Source: Streptomyces sp. D2-8
GTDB lineage: Bacteria > Actinomycetota > Actinomycetes > Streptomycetales > Streptomycetaceae
Reading direction: 5' to 3'
Length of the DNA stretch: 64,000 nucleotides
Assembly (NCBI RefSeq): GCF_023184515.1
Contig: NZ_JAAHBP010000001.1
Location: 682,001-746,000 of the forward strand
Each line of letters opens with the position of its first letter. Position 1 is the first letter of the stretch. Below the pieces are notes generated by a model. It saw only the letters and a list, made by a program, of their open reading frames with translations. It was not told where the DNA came from and ran no database searches. Of this stretch, positions 1 through 10,074 are shown piece by piece. The translations under genes were made by a program, and so were the position numbers.

Positions 1-484
1 CGTCGAGGCGGGGCCGCGGCACGTCCGTGCCGGTCAGGTCGATCTCCGCGAAGGGGCTGCCGTGTTCGATGACGCCCGGCGCGACACGGGTGGACTCCAC
101 GCGGATCACGGCGGGGGCCACGCGGTCGGGCCGGTGTCGGGCGCGCAGGGCCGCCGGGTGTTCGAGGCCGTTCAGGAACGGCACGAGAAGGCCGCCGGAC
201 AGCACCGGGGCGGGGACTCGCGCCAGGGCGGCGTCGAGGGTGGTGTGCTTGACGGTGACCAGACACGCGTCGACCGGTTCCCGCAGCTCGGTGTCCGCCT
301 CGACGGGGGCCGTGAAGTCGCCGAATGCGGCGCTGCGGACCTGGATGCCGTCGGTGCGCAGGGCCTCGGCGGTCTTCTCGCCGGACAGGCAGATCACGCG
401 GTGGCCGGTGCGGGAGAGCAGGGCGGCGAGCAGGCCGCCCACGCCGCCGGGGCCCAGGACGGCCACGGTGAGTTCGTTCGCCAC
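1..484 (-). CDS. 2-dehydropantoate 2-reductase family protein (N-terminal part, cut by window edge)
   Basis: The gene runs leftward off the window, so only about 161 N-terminal residues are present. The GTG start at 482-484 is preceded by a GAGAGGAA ribosome site. Residues 11-17 read GPGGVGG, the NADPH-binding glycine loop of the ApbA/PanE family, and residues 76-80 (VTVKH) match the conserved strand and lysine region after the Rossmann half. The family reduces ketopantoate to pantoate for coenzyme A synthesis in the cytoplasm. Actinomycetes carry several paralogues with unknown substrates, so this may not be the housekeeping PanE. It is divergent from the DUF2277 gene, with about 100 bp between the two starts. 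Confidence 0.75.
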   Translation of the reverse strand, partial: MANELTVAVLGPGGVGGLLAALLSRTGHRVICLSGEKTAEALRTDGIQVRSAAFGDFTAPVEADTELREPVDACLVTVKHTTLDAALARVPAPVLSGGLLVPFLNGLEHPAALRARHRPDRVAPAVIRVESTRVAPGVIEHGSPFAEIDLTGTDVPRPRLD

Positions 485-586
485 GAGGAGTTCCTCTCGT
501 CGGTCGGCCCCGGGACGGTGGCCGCCTCGGAGCGATCATGGCAGGCGTCGCTGTCCTGCGAGGGCCGAAAGGGTGAGACTGGGGGC

Positions 587-817
587 ATGTGCCGGAGTAT
601 CAAGACGCTGCGTCCGCCCGCCATGCCCGAAGAGGCCACCGAGGCGGATGTGCGCGCTGCCGCCCTGCAGTACGTGCGGAAGGTTTCGGGATTCCGCGCC
701 CCCGCCGCTCACAACCAGGAGGTGTTCGACCGCGCCGTGGAGGCCATCGCGCAGGCCACGGCCGAGTTGCTGGACGGCCTCGAGGTCCGCGGGGCCGGGG
801 CGCGGAAGGCGAGCTAG
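587..817 (+). CDS. DUF2277 family protein
   Basis: A 76-residue protein starting MCRSIKTLRPP and continuing with a helical segment containing ALQYVRKVSGFRAP. This is the conserved core of DUF2277, a small family found in actinobacteria and other phyla with no known biochemical role. The Cys-Arg-Ser-Ile-Lys N-terminus is the most conserved part, which fixes the ATG at 587 over longer upstream readings in the same frame. The ribosome site is weak (GGGGGC). It is divergent from the reductase gene and convergent with the PAP2 gene, so it probably forms its own transcript. No membrane segment or signal peptide is seen. Confidence 0.75.
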   Translation: MCRSIKTLRPPAMPEEATEADVRAAALQYVRKVSGFRAPAAHNQEVFDRAVEAIAQATAELLDGLEVRGAGARKAS

Positions 818-848
818 GGCCGGGGCGCGGAAGGCGCGAGCAAGAGCC

Positions 849-2210
849 TCAGACCGCCAGTTCGGGCCGCGGTTCGGGTTGCGGCGCGGCGGTGGGCTGC
901 GCTTCCCACAGCCTGACGGTCCGCTGGTAGCCGTAGACGACCGAGGCCATCGCCAGCAGGCAGAGGGGGCCGGACAGCCACGGGTATGCGGCCATCTCCA
1001 GCGGCAGGAAGCGGTAGGACGCCAGCAGCACCGCGAAGACGGTCGTCCCGTAGACGATCAGCTGGGTTCCCGCGCGGTCCCAGCCGCGGTCGTACGTGCG
1101 CAGCGCCGCCTCGACCGTGTACGCGAACACCACGCCGGCGACGAGGTCCACGCCGTAGTGCCAGCCGAATCCCAGGGTCGCGGCGAGGGTGCCGACCAGC
1201 CAGAACGTGCCGGCGAGACGTAGAGCGCGCGGTCCCTTGCGGGAGTGGATGAAGATCGTGGTGGCCCATGCCGTGTGCAGGCTGGGCATGCAGTTGCGCG
1301 GGGTGATCTCGTCGAACGGCATCGCGTACGGGGTGGTGATCGGCGGCAGGGTGTCCGGCCACAGGTCGGCCGCCGCCCAGTGCCCGCCCTCGGGGCCGTA
1401 GGCGAACATCGGCCCGACCACGGGGTAGATCATGTAGATGGCCGGTCCGAGCAGGCCTATCAGCAGGAAGGTGCGCACCAGGTGGTGGCGCGGGAAGCGC
1501 TGTTCGGCCGCCACGTTGCGCAGCTGGTACAGCGCCACACAGACCGCGGCCACCGCGAGCTGGGCGTAGACGTAGTCCAGGGCGTGCTCGCCCACCGGGC
1601 CGCTCGCCCTGAGGAGCCGGCCCGCCAGCCATGACGGGTTGCCCAGCGCGTGATCGGCCATGGCGATGTACGGGTCGAGTATGACCGGGCGGGTCTGCGA
1701 CGTGATCAGCAGCCAGGTGTCACCGGTCTTGCGGCCCGTCACCAGCAGCAGTCCGAGCCCCACGCCCTTCAGTATCAGGACGCGTTCCGGGCCGGTGCGG
1801 CGCGCGAGGGCGAAGACCGCACAGCCCAGGATCACCCACAGCGCGCCGTTGCCGAACGGATGGCCTTCGGCGGGGTAGGCGCCGATCGCCCACCGCACCA
1901 GCAGGAAGACGAGGTCGATGCCGATCGCGGTGCCGAGGGCGATGAGCCGTTGCCGCCAGGTGAGCACCACCATCGTCAGTGCCAGGCTGGCGTACAGCAG
2001 GAAGCCGGACTTGGGGGCGTAGATCACCTCGCGTGCCTGCGTGGTGATCGGCCCCGGTATGCCGAGGTGGTGTGCGGCGATCTGGAGCGCCACGAGGAAT
2101 CCGAGCGTGATCACGCCTGCCGCCGCCCACAGCATGGCCCGTGGGTGCCGCCTCGCGGCGAGGACGATCCGTCGTGTCCGAGAGGCTTTCCGCGACGCCG
2201 TCGTGATCAA
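849..2210 (-). CDS. PAP2-family integral membrane phosphatase or phosphotransferase
   Basis: This is a 453-residue polytopic membrane protein with roughly ten hydrophobic segments. Two PAP2 signatures sit in the C-terminal half: MPSLH at residues 308-312 and GWHYGVDLVAG at 349-359, which carry the catalytic and phosphate-stabilising histidines. The spacing resembles the inositol-phosphorylceramide-synthase-like (PAP2_3) branch rather than soluble acid phosphatases. A likely role is phosphate or headgroup transfer on membrane lipids, with the active site facing outside. The start read here is TTG at 2210 with only a weak ribosome site, so the N-terminus is uncertain. The DedA-type gene lies 52 bp upstream on the same strand, and co-transcription is plausible. 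Confidence 0.8.
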   Translation of the reverse strand: MITTASRKASRTRRIVLAARRHPRAMLWAAAGVITLGFLVALQIAAHHLGIPGPITTQAREVIYAPKSGFLLYASLALTMVVLTWRQRLIALGTAIGIDLVFLLVRWAIGAYPAEGHPFGNGALWVILGCAVFALARRTGPERVLILKGVGLGLLLVTGRKTGDTWLLITSQTRPVILDPYIAMADHALGNPSWLAGRLLRASGPVGEHALDYVYAQLAVAAVCVALYQLRNVAAEQRFPRHHLVRTFLLIGLLGPAIYMIYPVVGPMFAYGPEGGHWAAADLWPDTLPPITTPYAMPFDEITPRNCMPSLHTAWATTIFIHSRKGPRALRLAGTFWLVGTLAATLGFGWHYGVDLVAGVVFAYTVEAALRTYDRGWDRAGTQLIVYGTTVFAVLLASYRFLPLEMAAYPWLSGPLCLLAMASVVYGYQRTVRLWEAQPTAAPQPEPRPELAV

Positions 2211-2262
2211 TGTCTCAGCCGCTTCCAGGTCTGGGTGGTCGTGGTGGTGGGTCGGAGCCGGT

Positions 2263-2859
2263 CTACGACGTCCGCGGCTCGCGCCGCATCACGTACACCG
2301 CCCCTGCCCCGGCGCCGAACAGCGCCCCCACCGACACCGCCGTCGCCAGCCAGCTCGCGCCCAGCCAGTGGGCGCCGAAGTAGCCGAGGGCGACGCTGTA
2401 CACGGCCCAGGTGAAGCCGGCCAGGGCCGACCAGGGCAGGAAGTCGCGGGCGCGTCGGTGGGCGGCGCCCGCGCCGAGGGAGACCACCGAGCGGCCGGCG
2501 GGTGCGAAACGGGCGAGGACGACGAGGGCGCCGCCGCCCCGGGCGAGGGCCGCGCCGAGCCGTTCCTGTGCGGTGGTCAGCCGCCGGGAGCGGGAGATCG
2601 CCCGGTTCAGGCGGGCGCCGCCGCGCCAGGCGAGGCGGTAGGCGACCAGGTCGCCCAGGACGGAGGCGGTGGCCGCGCAGAAGATCAGGGCGAGGATGTC
2701 GGGCACGTCGGTCGCCGTGCCCGCTGCCGCCGCCGTGGCCGCCGTGATCACCAGGATGCCGCTGGGCAGCACCGGCAGGAACACGTCGAGCAGGACGGAC
2801 AAGGCCACCACCGCGTAGATCCATGGACTGCCGATCGGCAACCCCACTTGCTCAAGCAC
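2263..2859 (-). CDS. DedA/VTT-family membrane protein
   Basis: A 198-residue protein with about five hydrophobic stretches and the DedA layout: a short re-entrant start (PVLPSGILVITAA), an acidic or polar loop, then a later motif FAPAGRSVVSLGAGAA resembling the DedA F/G-x3-R-x4-G consensus. DedA/VTT proteins act in lipid scrambling and envelope homeostasis. The GTG start at 2857-2859 has a GGGGAG ribosome site nine bases upstream. Only 52 bp separate it from the PAP2 gene downstream. A lipid-linked scramblase and phosphatase pair would be a reasonable functional unit, as in undecaprenyl-phosphate recycling, but this is inferred from adjacency only. Confidence 0.75.
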   Translation of the reverse strand: MLEQVGLPIGSPWIYAVVALSVLLDVFLPVLPSGILVITAATAAAAGTATDVPDILALIFCAATASVLGDLVAYRLAWRGGARLNRAISRSRRLTTAQERLGAALARGGGALVVLARFAPAGRSVVSLGAGAAHRRARDFLPWSALAGFTWAVYSVALGYFGAHWLGASWLATAVSVGALFGAGAGAVYVMRREPRTS

Positions 2860-3060
2860 CGCAACTCCCCGTGACTCCCCCGTGGGCCAGACCGTGCCGC
2901 GGTGGCGCGGGGGGAGCGGCAGGAGTGGCCATGACAGCCATAGAGCGTACGCCTGGGGTGTGACGGGCGGTTCACGGGGGGCTCATACGTTCGGTGCGGA
3001 CTGTTCACCTCGTCTTGGCTCATCCCGAATTGTCGGGATGTGTGCGGGTGCAGACAGAAC

Positions 3061-3087
3061 GGCGCCTCCCCCGGGGGGGAAGGCGCC
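3061..3087 (-). terminator. GC-rich hairpin downstream of the DoxX gene
   Basis: GGCGCCT at 3061-3067 pairs with AGGCGCC at 3081-3087, with C5/G7 runs extending the stem. It lies 27 bp past the stop of the leftward DoxX gene. It has no clear U-tract, as is usual in Streptomyces. The 254-bp gap to the DedA-like gene holds nothing else that I recognise. Confidence 0.65.
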
Positions 3088-3113
3088 GCTGTGTGTCCGG
3101 CGGGCCGGGCGGC

Positions 3114-3566
3114 TCAGGCGGCCACCGGCGTCTGGTCCGCGGAGCGCTGCTCCTGGGTCGAGGTGCGCTTGGTCAGCAGCCGGTCCAGGCCGAACGCGCC
3201 GGAGCCCGTGAAGATCAGCAGGAACATGGCCCAGCAGTACATGGCCGCGCCCTCGCCGCTGTTCTCGATCGGCCACAGGCCCTGGGGCTGGTGGACCTTG
3301 AAGTACGCGTACGCCATCGCGCCGGAGGAGATGAACGCCGCGATGCGGGTGCCGAGGCCCAGCAGCACCAGGGTGCCGCCGACGAGTTCGATGACGGCCG
3401 CGTACCAGTTCGGCCAGGCGCCGGTCGCGGCGGTGCCGCCCTTGCCGTCCACGCCGCCGAGGACGCCGAAGAGCGCGACGGCGCCGTGGCAGGCGAACAG
3501 CAGGCCGGTGACGATCCGGAACAGTCCGAGCGCGTACGGCTGGGCGCCGTTGAGGCGAGCGGTCAT
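3114..3566 (-). CDS. DoxX family membrane protein
   Basis: A 150-residue protein with four hydrophobic helices. It starts MTARLNGAQPYALGLFRIVTGLLF and contains the DoxX-typical F-R-I-x-x-G-L-x-F first helix and a second helix rich in Gly and Leu (GGTLVLLGLGTRIAAF). The start at 3564-3566 was chosen because AAGGAGAGACC sits just upstream; a longer in-frame reading has no such site. DoxX proteins are small membrane partners in quinone or thiosulfate redox chemistry, and in mycobacteria one joins a superoxide-detoxifying complex. Here the substrate is unknown. The promoter region carries an iron-box-like palindrome (3640-3653). Confidence 0.85.
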   Translation of the reverse strand: MTARLNGAQPYALGLFRIVTGLLFACHGAVALFGVLGGVDGKGGTAATGAWPNWYAAVIELVGGTLVLLGLGTRIAAFISSGAMAYAYFKVHQPQGLWPIENSGEGAAMYCWAMFLLIFTGSGAFGLDRLLTKRTSTQEQRSADQTPVAA

Positions 3567-3639
3567 GCGGGGGGTCTCTCCTTCGGTTGGCCGGCCCTGG
3601 GGAGGCCGGTCGGGGACGGATACCGCGGAGTAGCCCACG

Positions 3640-3653
3640 TTAGGTGTGCCTAA
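3640..3653. promoter_or_regulatory. Iron-box-like palindrome (possible DmdR/IdeR site)
   Basis: TTAGGTGTGCCTAA is an inverted repeat of TTAGG and CCTAA with a 4-bp spacer. It resembles the DtxR-family iron box of actinobacteria (TTAGGTTAGGCTAACCTAA), matching about 13 of 19 positions when the flanks are included. It lies 74 bp upstream of the DoxX start and covers the stop codon of the upstream flavoprotein gene, so it would act on DoxX. Confidence 0.5.
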
Positions 3654-5608
3654 TTGATGCTTGCAAGTTCAACATTTGGCCACGGCTTTGCCTCCCGTTG
3701 GGGCTCGGTTCCGGGCTCAGCCGCACGTAGAACGGCTCTCGCCACCGCGTCCGCGTCCGAAAGTGTGACCGAATCCACCCCTGGGCGAGCTCCCGCGGCG
3801 GTCACCCAGTGCACGCCTTCTGTCGGCACGCCGAACGCGAACCGCCTTGTGTGTGCAACTCCTTGACGATCCATCAGGCGATAGGGGCGCGCCGTGACGT
3901 CCAACCCCCCTGTCTCGTAACCGTCGACGGTGTGCGGGCGGCACTGCCCGCTTCGCAGCAGGCCGGCCAGGAGGGCGTCGGCGGTGTGCCGCAGGTCGGG
4001 CTCCGGCAGGCGGGCCTCTATGAGGGTCCTCACACGCACGGCCGAACCCGGCACGTCGGGGGAGTGCGCGGCCCAGGCCCCGTCCTCGTCCGTCACCCGC
4101 AGCCGCGGCCCGAGCACCTGCACGACCCCCGCCTCCATCAGGGCCGCGAGTTCCTCGATGCGGCGCCGCGGCGGGCCGATGGACAGGAACGCGTTGAGCG
4201 GGGTGTACCAGCGGTCCAGGTGGTCCCGGCGGGAGGCGCCGGCGAGGCCGCCGTGGTCGACGATCAGCCGGAGTTCGTTGCGCAGGTCGCGCAGCACGTC
4301 CAGGGCCGCCTTCAGCGGGCCGTGCACATTGCCCAGGGCGGCCTGCGCGGCGTCCTCGCGCAGATACGACAGCAGCCAGTCGCGCCACTCGCCGGGATGC
4401 GCGAAGTCCCGTCCGGCGTACGGGCGGGAGATCCGCTCCCAGCACCAGCGGTCGGCGTCCGGCACCCCGAACTCGTCCAGCAGCGACGCCTCCAGAGGGT
4501 CACCGTGCGGGACGGCGAGGAAGCGGCCGGCGAACTCCCGCGCCCGCCCGGCGGAGGCCGCGGTCCGCCGGATCAGCGCGCCGTAGTAGACCGTCTCCAC
4601 CTCCTTCGCCACCAACGGCCATATCTCCATGAGGAAATCGGGCGCCTCCCCGGAGTCCGCGCGCTTGCGGAACCCGGCGATCACCTCCGGGGTGAGGACG
4701 AGCGGGACGTGCCGGCCGTAGGCCCCCTTCGCGTTGTCGCCGCGCGCCTGGTACGGGACGCCGCGCCGCGAACCGGCGAAGAGCCGCGGCTCACGGCCGG
4801 AGGGGAGGTAGCGCAGGCCCCCGGCGTCCCGGACGAAACGGCCGCCGCGGCCGGTCGTCAGCAGGGCCGTGTGGTCGAAGAAGTTGAGACCGAGGCCGCG
4901 CAGCAGGACGGGTTCGCCCGGGGGCACGGAGGACAGGTCGACATCGGCCGGGTTGGCGGGCGGGACGTGGCGCAGGCCGTGCCGCGCGGCGTGGGCCGCC
5001 AGCCGCAGCCGGTCCGGGTCGGCGGTCCTCGGCAGGTGCCCCTGGGCCAGGACCACCGCGGACAGGCCGGTCAGGGTGCGGCCGTCGTCGAGGGTGAGGG
5101 TCTGGCGGCCCCCGGGGGTGTCGTCGAGCCGTACCGCGCGGGCCCGGTGCGTCTCGATCCGTACGGCGGGCGGCGCTTGCCGCACGACCTCGGCGAACAC
5201 CCACTCCAGGTAGCGGCCGTAGTCGGCCCGGGTCGGGTACTCGTCCGGGCCCAGCCTGCCGCCCGCCCACTCGTGCAGGCTCGGACCCGGGCGGATCGGC
5301 CCCGAGCAGTCCACGCTGTCGTCGGTGAACAGGGTCACCTGGCAGGCCACGGTGTTCATCAGCAGCTCGGACGACTGGGCGGTGCGCCAGACGCGGCCGG
5401 GACCCGGCGGGTCCGGGTCGATCACATGGACCGTCAGCCGGGCACCGGGCGGGAGGAGTTCCGGGGCGGAGGCGCACAGGCGTTCCAGGACGCTGGTGCC
5501 GCGCGGTCCGGCGCCGACCACGGCGACCGAGACTCGCGCGGGTCTCGCGGCCGGTCCGGGACCCTCGGCCGGTACGGATTCCTCGGTTTCCTCGGGCGAC
5601 GCAGACAA
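3650..5608 (-). CDS. FAD/NAD(P)-binding protein (NAD_binding_9-type flavoprotein)
   Basis: A 652-residue protein with a dinucleotide-binding loop VAVVGAGPRGTSVLERL (glycines at about residues 32-37), followed by a long domain seen in uncharacterised actinobacterial FAD/NAD(P)-binding proteins related to lysine/ornithine N-hydroxylases. The family presumably performs a flavin-dependent oxidation or hydroxylation; the substrate is unknown. I chose the TTG at 5606-5608 because GGGAG stands ten bases before it and it leaves a short leader before the Rossmann fold. An ATG further upstream (about 5764) would add an arginine-rich, poorly structured leader. The stop overlaps the iron-box-like site, and DoxX lies 84 bp downstream, hinting at a shared iron or redox theme. 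Confidence 0.75.
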   Translation of the reverse strand: MSASPEETEESVPAEGPGPAARPARVSVAVVGAGPRGTSVLERLCASAPELLPPGARLTVHVIDPDPPGPGRVWRTAQSSELLMNTVACQVTLFTDDSVDCSGPIRPGPSLHEWAGGRLGPDEYPTRADYGRYLEWVFAEVVRQAPPAVRIETHRARAVRLDDTPGGRQTLTLDDGRTLTGLSAVVLAQGHLPRTADPDRLRLAAHAARHGLRHVPPANPADVDLSSVPPGEPVLLRGLGLNFFDHTALLTTGRGGRFVRDAGGLRYLPSGREPRLFAGSRRGVPYQARGDNAKGAYGRHVPLVLTPEVIAGFRKRADSGEAPDFLMEIWPLVAKEVETVYYGALIRRTAASAGRAREFAGRFLAVPHGDPLEASLLDEFGVPDADRWCWERISRPYAGRDFAHPGEWRDWLLSYLREDAAQAALGNVHGPLKAALDVLRDLRNELRLIVDHGGLAGASRRDHLDRWYTPLNAFLSIGPPRRRIEELAALMEAGVVQVLGPRLRVTDEDGAWAAHSPDVPGSAVRVRTLIEARLPEPDLRHTADALLAGLLRSGQCRPHTVDGYETGGLDVTARPYRLMDRQGVAHTRRFAFGVPTEGVHWVTAAGARPGVDSVTLSDADAVARAVLRAAEPGTEPQREAKPWPNVELASIN

Positions 5609-5803
5609 GGGTGGAACTCCCGGGCGTGTGGGGCGCGTGTCGGCGGTCCGCCGTGCAGGAAGCGGACGGTCCGCCTCATCATGCCGTCGCCGGGAGCGGT
5701 AGCCGAGTCTCGTGGGGAAGGATTGACGGTCGCTGTGGGATGCCTCACTAGCATCACGGGGCATCCCGGAACGCAGCGGCAATAAACGGGCGGAACGGGA
5801 GGG

Positions 5804-7441
<1,638 letters not shown>

Positions 7442-7519
7442 GTCGTTCCCCTCTCCGTCGCCCCGTACGGTACGGAACGACGGAGGCCGGCGGGGAGCTC
7501 CCGACACGAAATGCGCGTG

Positions 7520-8164
7520 TCAGCAGCTCGCGAGGTAGTTCTGGAGCGCGGACTTCTCGGCCGAGTCGACCGAGAGGCCGTAGTAGTACTTCACCTGCAC
7601 CCAGGCGCGGACGTAGGTGCAGCGGTACGCCGTCCGGGAGGGCATCCAGGTGGCCGGGTCCTGGTCGCCCTTGGCCTGGTTGACGTTGTCGGTGACCGCG
7701 ATGAGCTGCGGGCGGGTCAGGTCGTTGGCGAACGACTGGCGGCGGGACGTCGTCCAGGAGTCGGCGCCGGAGTCCCAGGCCTCGGCCAGCGGTATCAGGT
7801 GGTCGATGTCGACGTCGGAGGCGGCGGACCAGGTGGCGCCGTCGTAGACGGAGTACCAGCTGCCGCTGGTGGCGGCGCAGGAGGAGTTCTGCTGGACGTT
7901 CGTGCCGTCGCGCTTGAGGACGACCTCGCGGGTGTTGCAGGTGCCGGACTGGGTGATCCAGTGCGGGAAGAGGTCGCGGTTGTAGCCGGTGCGGTCCTCG
8001 GTGGCCACGGTGAGCGAGGCGAGGTAGGTGCGGGCGGTGGCGGCGCTCACGGGGGTAGGGAGGGCGGCGGAGGCCGCGGGAGCGTTGAAGAGGGTCGCGG
8101 CGGATATGAGCGCGGTGGCCGCCGCGGCCAAGCTCAGCCGTCGACGCGCGTAGAACCTGGGCAT
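7520..8164 (-). CDS. Secreted HNH-family nuclease (DUF1524/GmrSD C-like)
   Basis: A 214-residue protein with a twin-arginine-like N-terminus (YARRRLSLAAAATALIS) and an AxA-type cleavage site near residues 30-34 (APAASAA). The mature part carries DHLIPLAEAWDSG, the His-metal motif of DUF1524/HNH proteins, followed by TDNVNQAKGDQDPA, with the asparagine and lysine of the beta-beta-alpha fold. Several cysteines suggest disulfides in the secreted form. Streptomyces secrete such nucleases to degrade extracellular DNA, perhaps during hyphal lysis. GGGAG precedes the ATG. It sits 78 bp upstream of the PhoD-type gene on the same strand, so a joint nucleic-acid phosphate-scavenging role is possible but unproven. 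Confidence 0.85.
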   Translation of the reverse strand: MPRFYARRRLSLAAAATALISAATLFNAPAASAALPTPVSAATARTYLASLTVATEDRTGYNRDLFPHWITQSGTCNTREVVLKRDGTNVQQNSSCAATSGSWYSVYDGATWSAASDVDIDHLIPLAEAWDSGADSWTTSRRQSFANDLTRPQLIAVTDNVNQAKGDQDPATWMPSRTAYRCTYVRAWVQVKYYYGLSVDSAEKSALQNYLASC

Positions 8165-8332
8165 GCGAACTCCCTGGGGAGAGGGGGGTGTTGGCTAGCG
8201 AGCGAGGGGAATGCTCGCGGTGCCGTGTTGCGCACAGATGTGCGCCCGGTGAGAAGTTAGTGACACGTGCATGACATGACAAGGTTCACGCGGAAAGTTT
8301 TCACGTCGGAGTCGTCGCGTAGCATGGACGGC

Positions 8333-8505
8333 GCAGAAGGGGAGTAGCTCTTCGCCGGACCGTCGACATACTGCTCAGCCCGCCTGAGCCGGCGCCCGGA
8401 GGCCGGTCCTTTCGTGGACCTGCCAGCGAGACCTTCGGCAAAGCAGTGCACGCCCGTGCCCCCTGGCGCGGGTGACGAGTGTGCTGCCGTGCCGAGGTGT
8501 CCTGT
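8333..8505 (+). ncRNA. yybP-ykoY manganese riboswitch
   Basis: In the 391-bp gap before the GDT1-type gene, the plus strand contains GGGGAGTAGCTCTTCGCCGG (from 8339), then CGTCGACATACT, and later GCGAGACCTTCGG and GAGGTGTCCTG. These are the conserved boxes of the yybP-ykoY element as found ahead of GDT1/TMEM165 genes in actinobacteria. Such RNAs sense Mn2+ and switch on Mn exporters. The TTG start of the downstream gene lies about 50 bases beyond the aptamer. The rest of the gap (8165-8332) holds the divergent promoter region of the nuclease gene. Confidence 0.9.
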
Positions 8506-8555
8506 GCGAAGAGTCAGCACTCTCGGTGGGGTGGCCCCGACCGATTGAGGAACCC

Positions 8556-9137
8556 TTGATCAGCCTGACCGTGACGGCCGTCGTCTTCGGTGTCGTCTTC
8601 CTCGCAGAACTGCCGGACAAGACCGCCCTCGCCGGTCTCGTCCTCGGCACCCGCTACCGCGCCTCCTACGTCTTCGCCGGTGTCGCCGCCGCCTTCGCGC
8701 TGCATGTCGCGCTCGCCGTCGCGGCCGGCAGCGTGCTGACGCTGCTGCCGCAGCAGATCGTGCAGGCCCTCACCGGGGTGCTCTTCCTCGGCGGGGCCGC
8801 GGTGCTGCTGCTGAAGAAGGGCGAGGACGAGGAGGAGATCCGGCGGCCGGAGAATCAGTCCTTCTGGAAGGTCTCGGGCGCCGGCTTCATGCTCATCCTG
8901 GTCGCCGAGTTCGGCGATCTCACCCAGATCATGACCGCGAACCTGGCCGCCCGCTACGACGACCCGCTCTCCGTCGGGCTCGGGGCGGTGCTCGCGCTGT
9001 GGGCCGTGGCCGGGCTCGGCATCGTCGGCGGCAAGGCGCTGATGAAGAAGGTGCCGCTGCGGCTGATCACGCAGATCGCGGCGCTGGTCATGCTGGCGCT
9101 CGGGCTGTGGAGCCTGTGGGAGGCCGTGACCGGATGA
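8556..9137 (+). CDS. TMEM165/GDT1 family manganese exporter
   Basis: A 193-residue protein with about six membrane helices. It carries the two signature repeats of the UPF0016/GDT1 family: ELPDKT at residues 18-23 and EFGDLT at 118-123. They are followed by (A)GLVL and MTANLAA, and are separated by a short acidic/basic cytosolic loop (KKGEDEEEIRR). The first motif has Pro where the consensus E-x-G-D-(K/R)-(T/S) has Gly. The family moves Mn2+ (or Ca2+) out of the cytosol in exchange for protons. The start is TTG at 8556, with GAGGAA six bases upstream. The manganese riboswitch in its leader fits induction by excess Mn. Confidence 0.92.
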   Translation: MISLTVTAVVFGVVFLAELPDKTALAGLVLGTRYRASYVFAGVAAAFALHVALAVAAGSVLTLLPQQIVQALTGVLFLGGAAVLLLKKGEDEEEIRRPENQSFWKVSGAGFMLILVAEFGDLTQIMTANLAARYDDPLSVGLGAVLALWAVAGLGIVGGKALMKKVPLRLITQIAALVMLALGLWSLWEAVTG

Positions 9138-9346
9138 GCCGGGCGAGCTGAACAGTGGGTGAACGTCCGGTGGGGGCCCCTGGCGCGAAGCCGGGATTGT
9201 TTTGTACCGTGGAGGAACAAAGTGGCCTCCGCCCGTTTTCCCTGACCGGCGGGCGGGGCCGCCTTGTCTCCCCGGGGCGTGCCGGTCGCGATCCGTCGTC
9301 CGCCCCTCTCCCGCGCTGGAACGCGCCCTGAGCCTTGGAGCTGCCG

Positions 9347-10006
9347 ATGACGGCCACCGCCGTGCTCACCGCCCGCGCCCTCCTGCTGGACATGGACGGC
9401 ACCCTCGTCAACTCGGACGCCTCGGTCGAACGCGTCTGGCGGCGCTGGGCCGAGGGTCATGGACTCGACGGGGACGAGGTCATGAAGGTCGTCCACGGCC
9501 GGCAGGGCTACGCCTCCATGGCGCTGCTGCTGCCCGACCGGCCGATGGAGCACAACCACGCCGACAACGCCCGGATGCTCGCCGAGGAGACCGCCGACAC
9601 CGACGGAGTCGTCGCGATCCCCGGGGCGCCGGAGTTCCTGGCCTCGCTGCGGGGGCTGCCGCACGCGCTGGTGACCTCCGCCGACGTGCCGCTCTCGACG
9701 GCGCGGATGGCGGCGGCCGGTCTGGGACTGCCCGAGGTGCGGGTGACCGCGGAGTCCGTCGGGGCGAGCAAGCCCGACCCGGAGGGCTTCCTGAAGGGCG
9801 CCGCCGAGCTGGGGATCGCCCCCGCGGACTGTGTGGTGTTCGAGGACTCCGGAGCCGGGATAGCGGCCGGGCGCGCCGCGGGGATGACGGTCGTCGGGAT
9901 CGGGCCGCGGGCCGCGTTCCATGAGCCGGACGTGGTGGTGGAGGATCTCACGAAGGTGCGCGTGGAGGCCGTGGGCGACGGGACGATCCGCCTGCACATC
10001 GGCTGA
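9347..10006 (+). CDS. HAD-superfamily sugar-phosphate-type phosphatase
   Basis: A 219-residue protein with all HAD class-IA motifs. Motif I is DMDGT at residues 15-19, with the nucleophile Asp15 and acid/base Asp17. Motif II is VTSAD, motif III lysine is in GASKPDP, and motif IV is FEDSGAGIAAG. The layout is that of sugar-phosphate and glycerol-phosphate phosphatases (beta-phosphoglucomutase/Gpp-like). Lack of the phosphoglucomutase-specific residues favours hydrolysis. The substrate cannot be told from sequence. The ATG at 9347 has TTGGAG upstream. The 209-bp gap before it holds no other gene that I can support. Confidence 0.85.
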   Translation: MTATAVLTARALLLDMDGTLVNSDASVERVWRRWAEGHGLDGDEVMKVVHGRQGYASMALLLPDRPMEHNHADNARMLAEETADTDGVVAIPGAPEFLASLRGLPHALVTSADVPLSTARMAAAGLGLPEVRVTAESVGASKPDPEGFLKGAAELGIAPADCVVFEDSGAGIAAGRAAGMTVVGIGPRAAFHEPDVVVEDLTKVRVEAVGDGTIRLHIG

Positions 10007-10074
10007 TCTCCGGTCGGTTGCACATCGGCTCATCTCCGGTCGCCCGGGTCACCGGGGCGGCGAGGGGGCGTGAG

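Noticed and set aside
2041..2874. Long plus-strand reading frame opposite the PAP2 and DedA-like genes
   Set aside because: Third-position GC bias opens antisense frames; the product is low-complexity and the minus-strand genes have clear families and ribosome sites.
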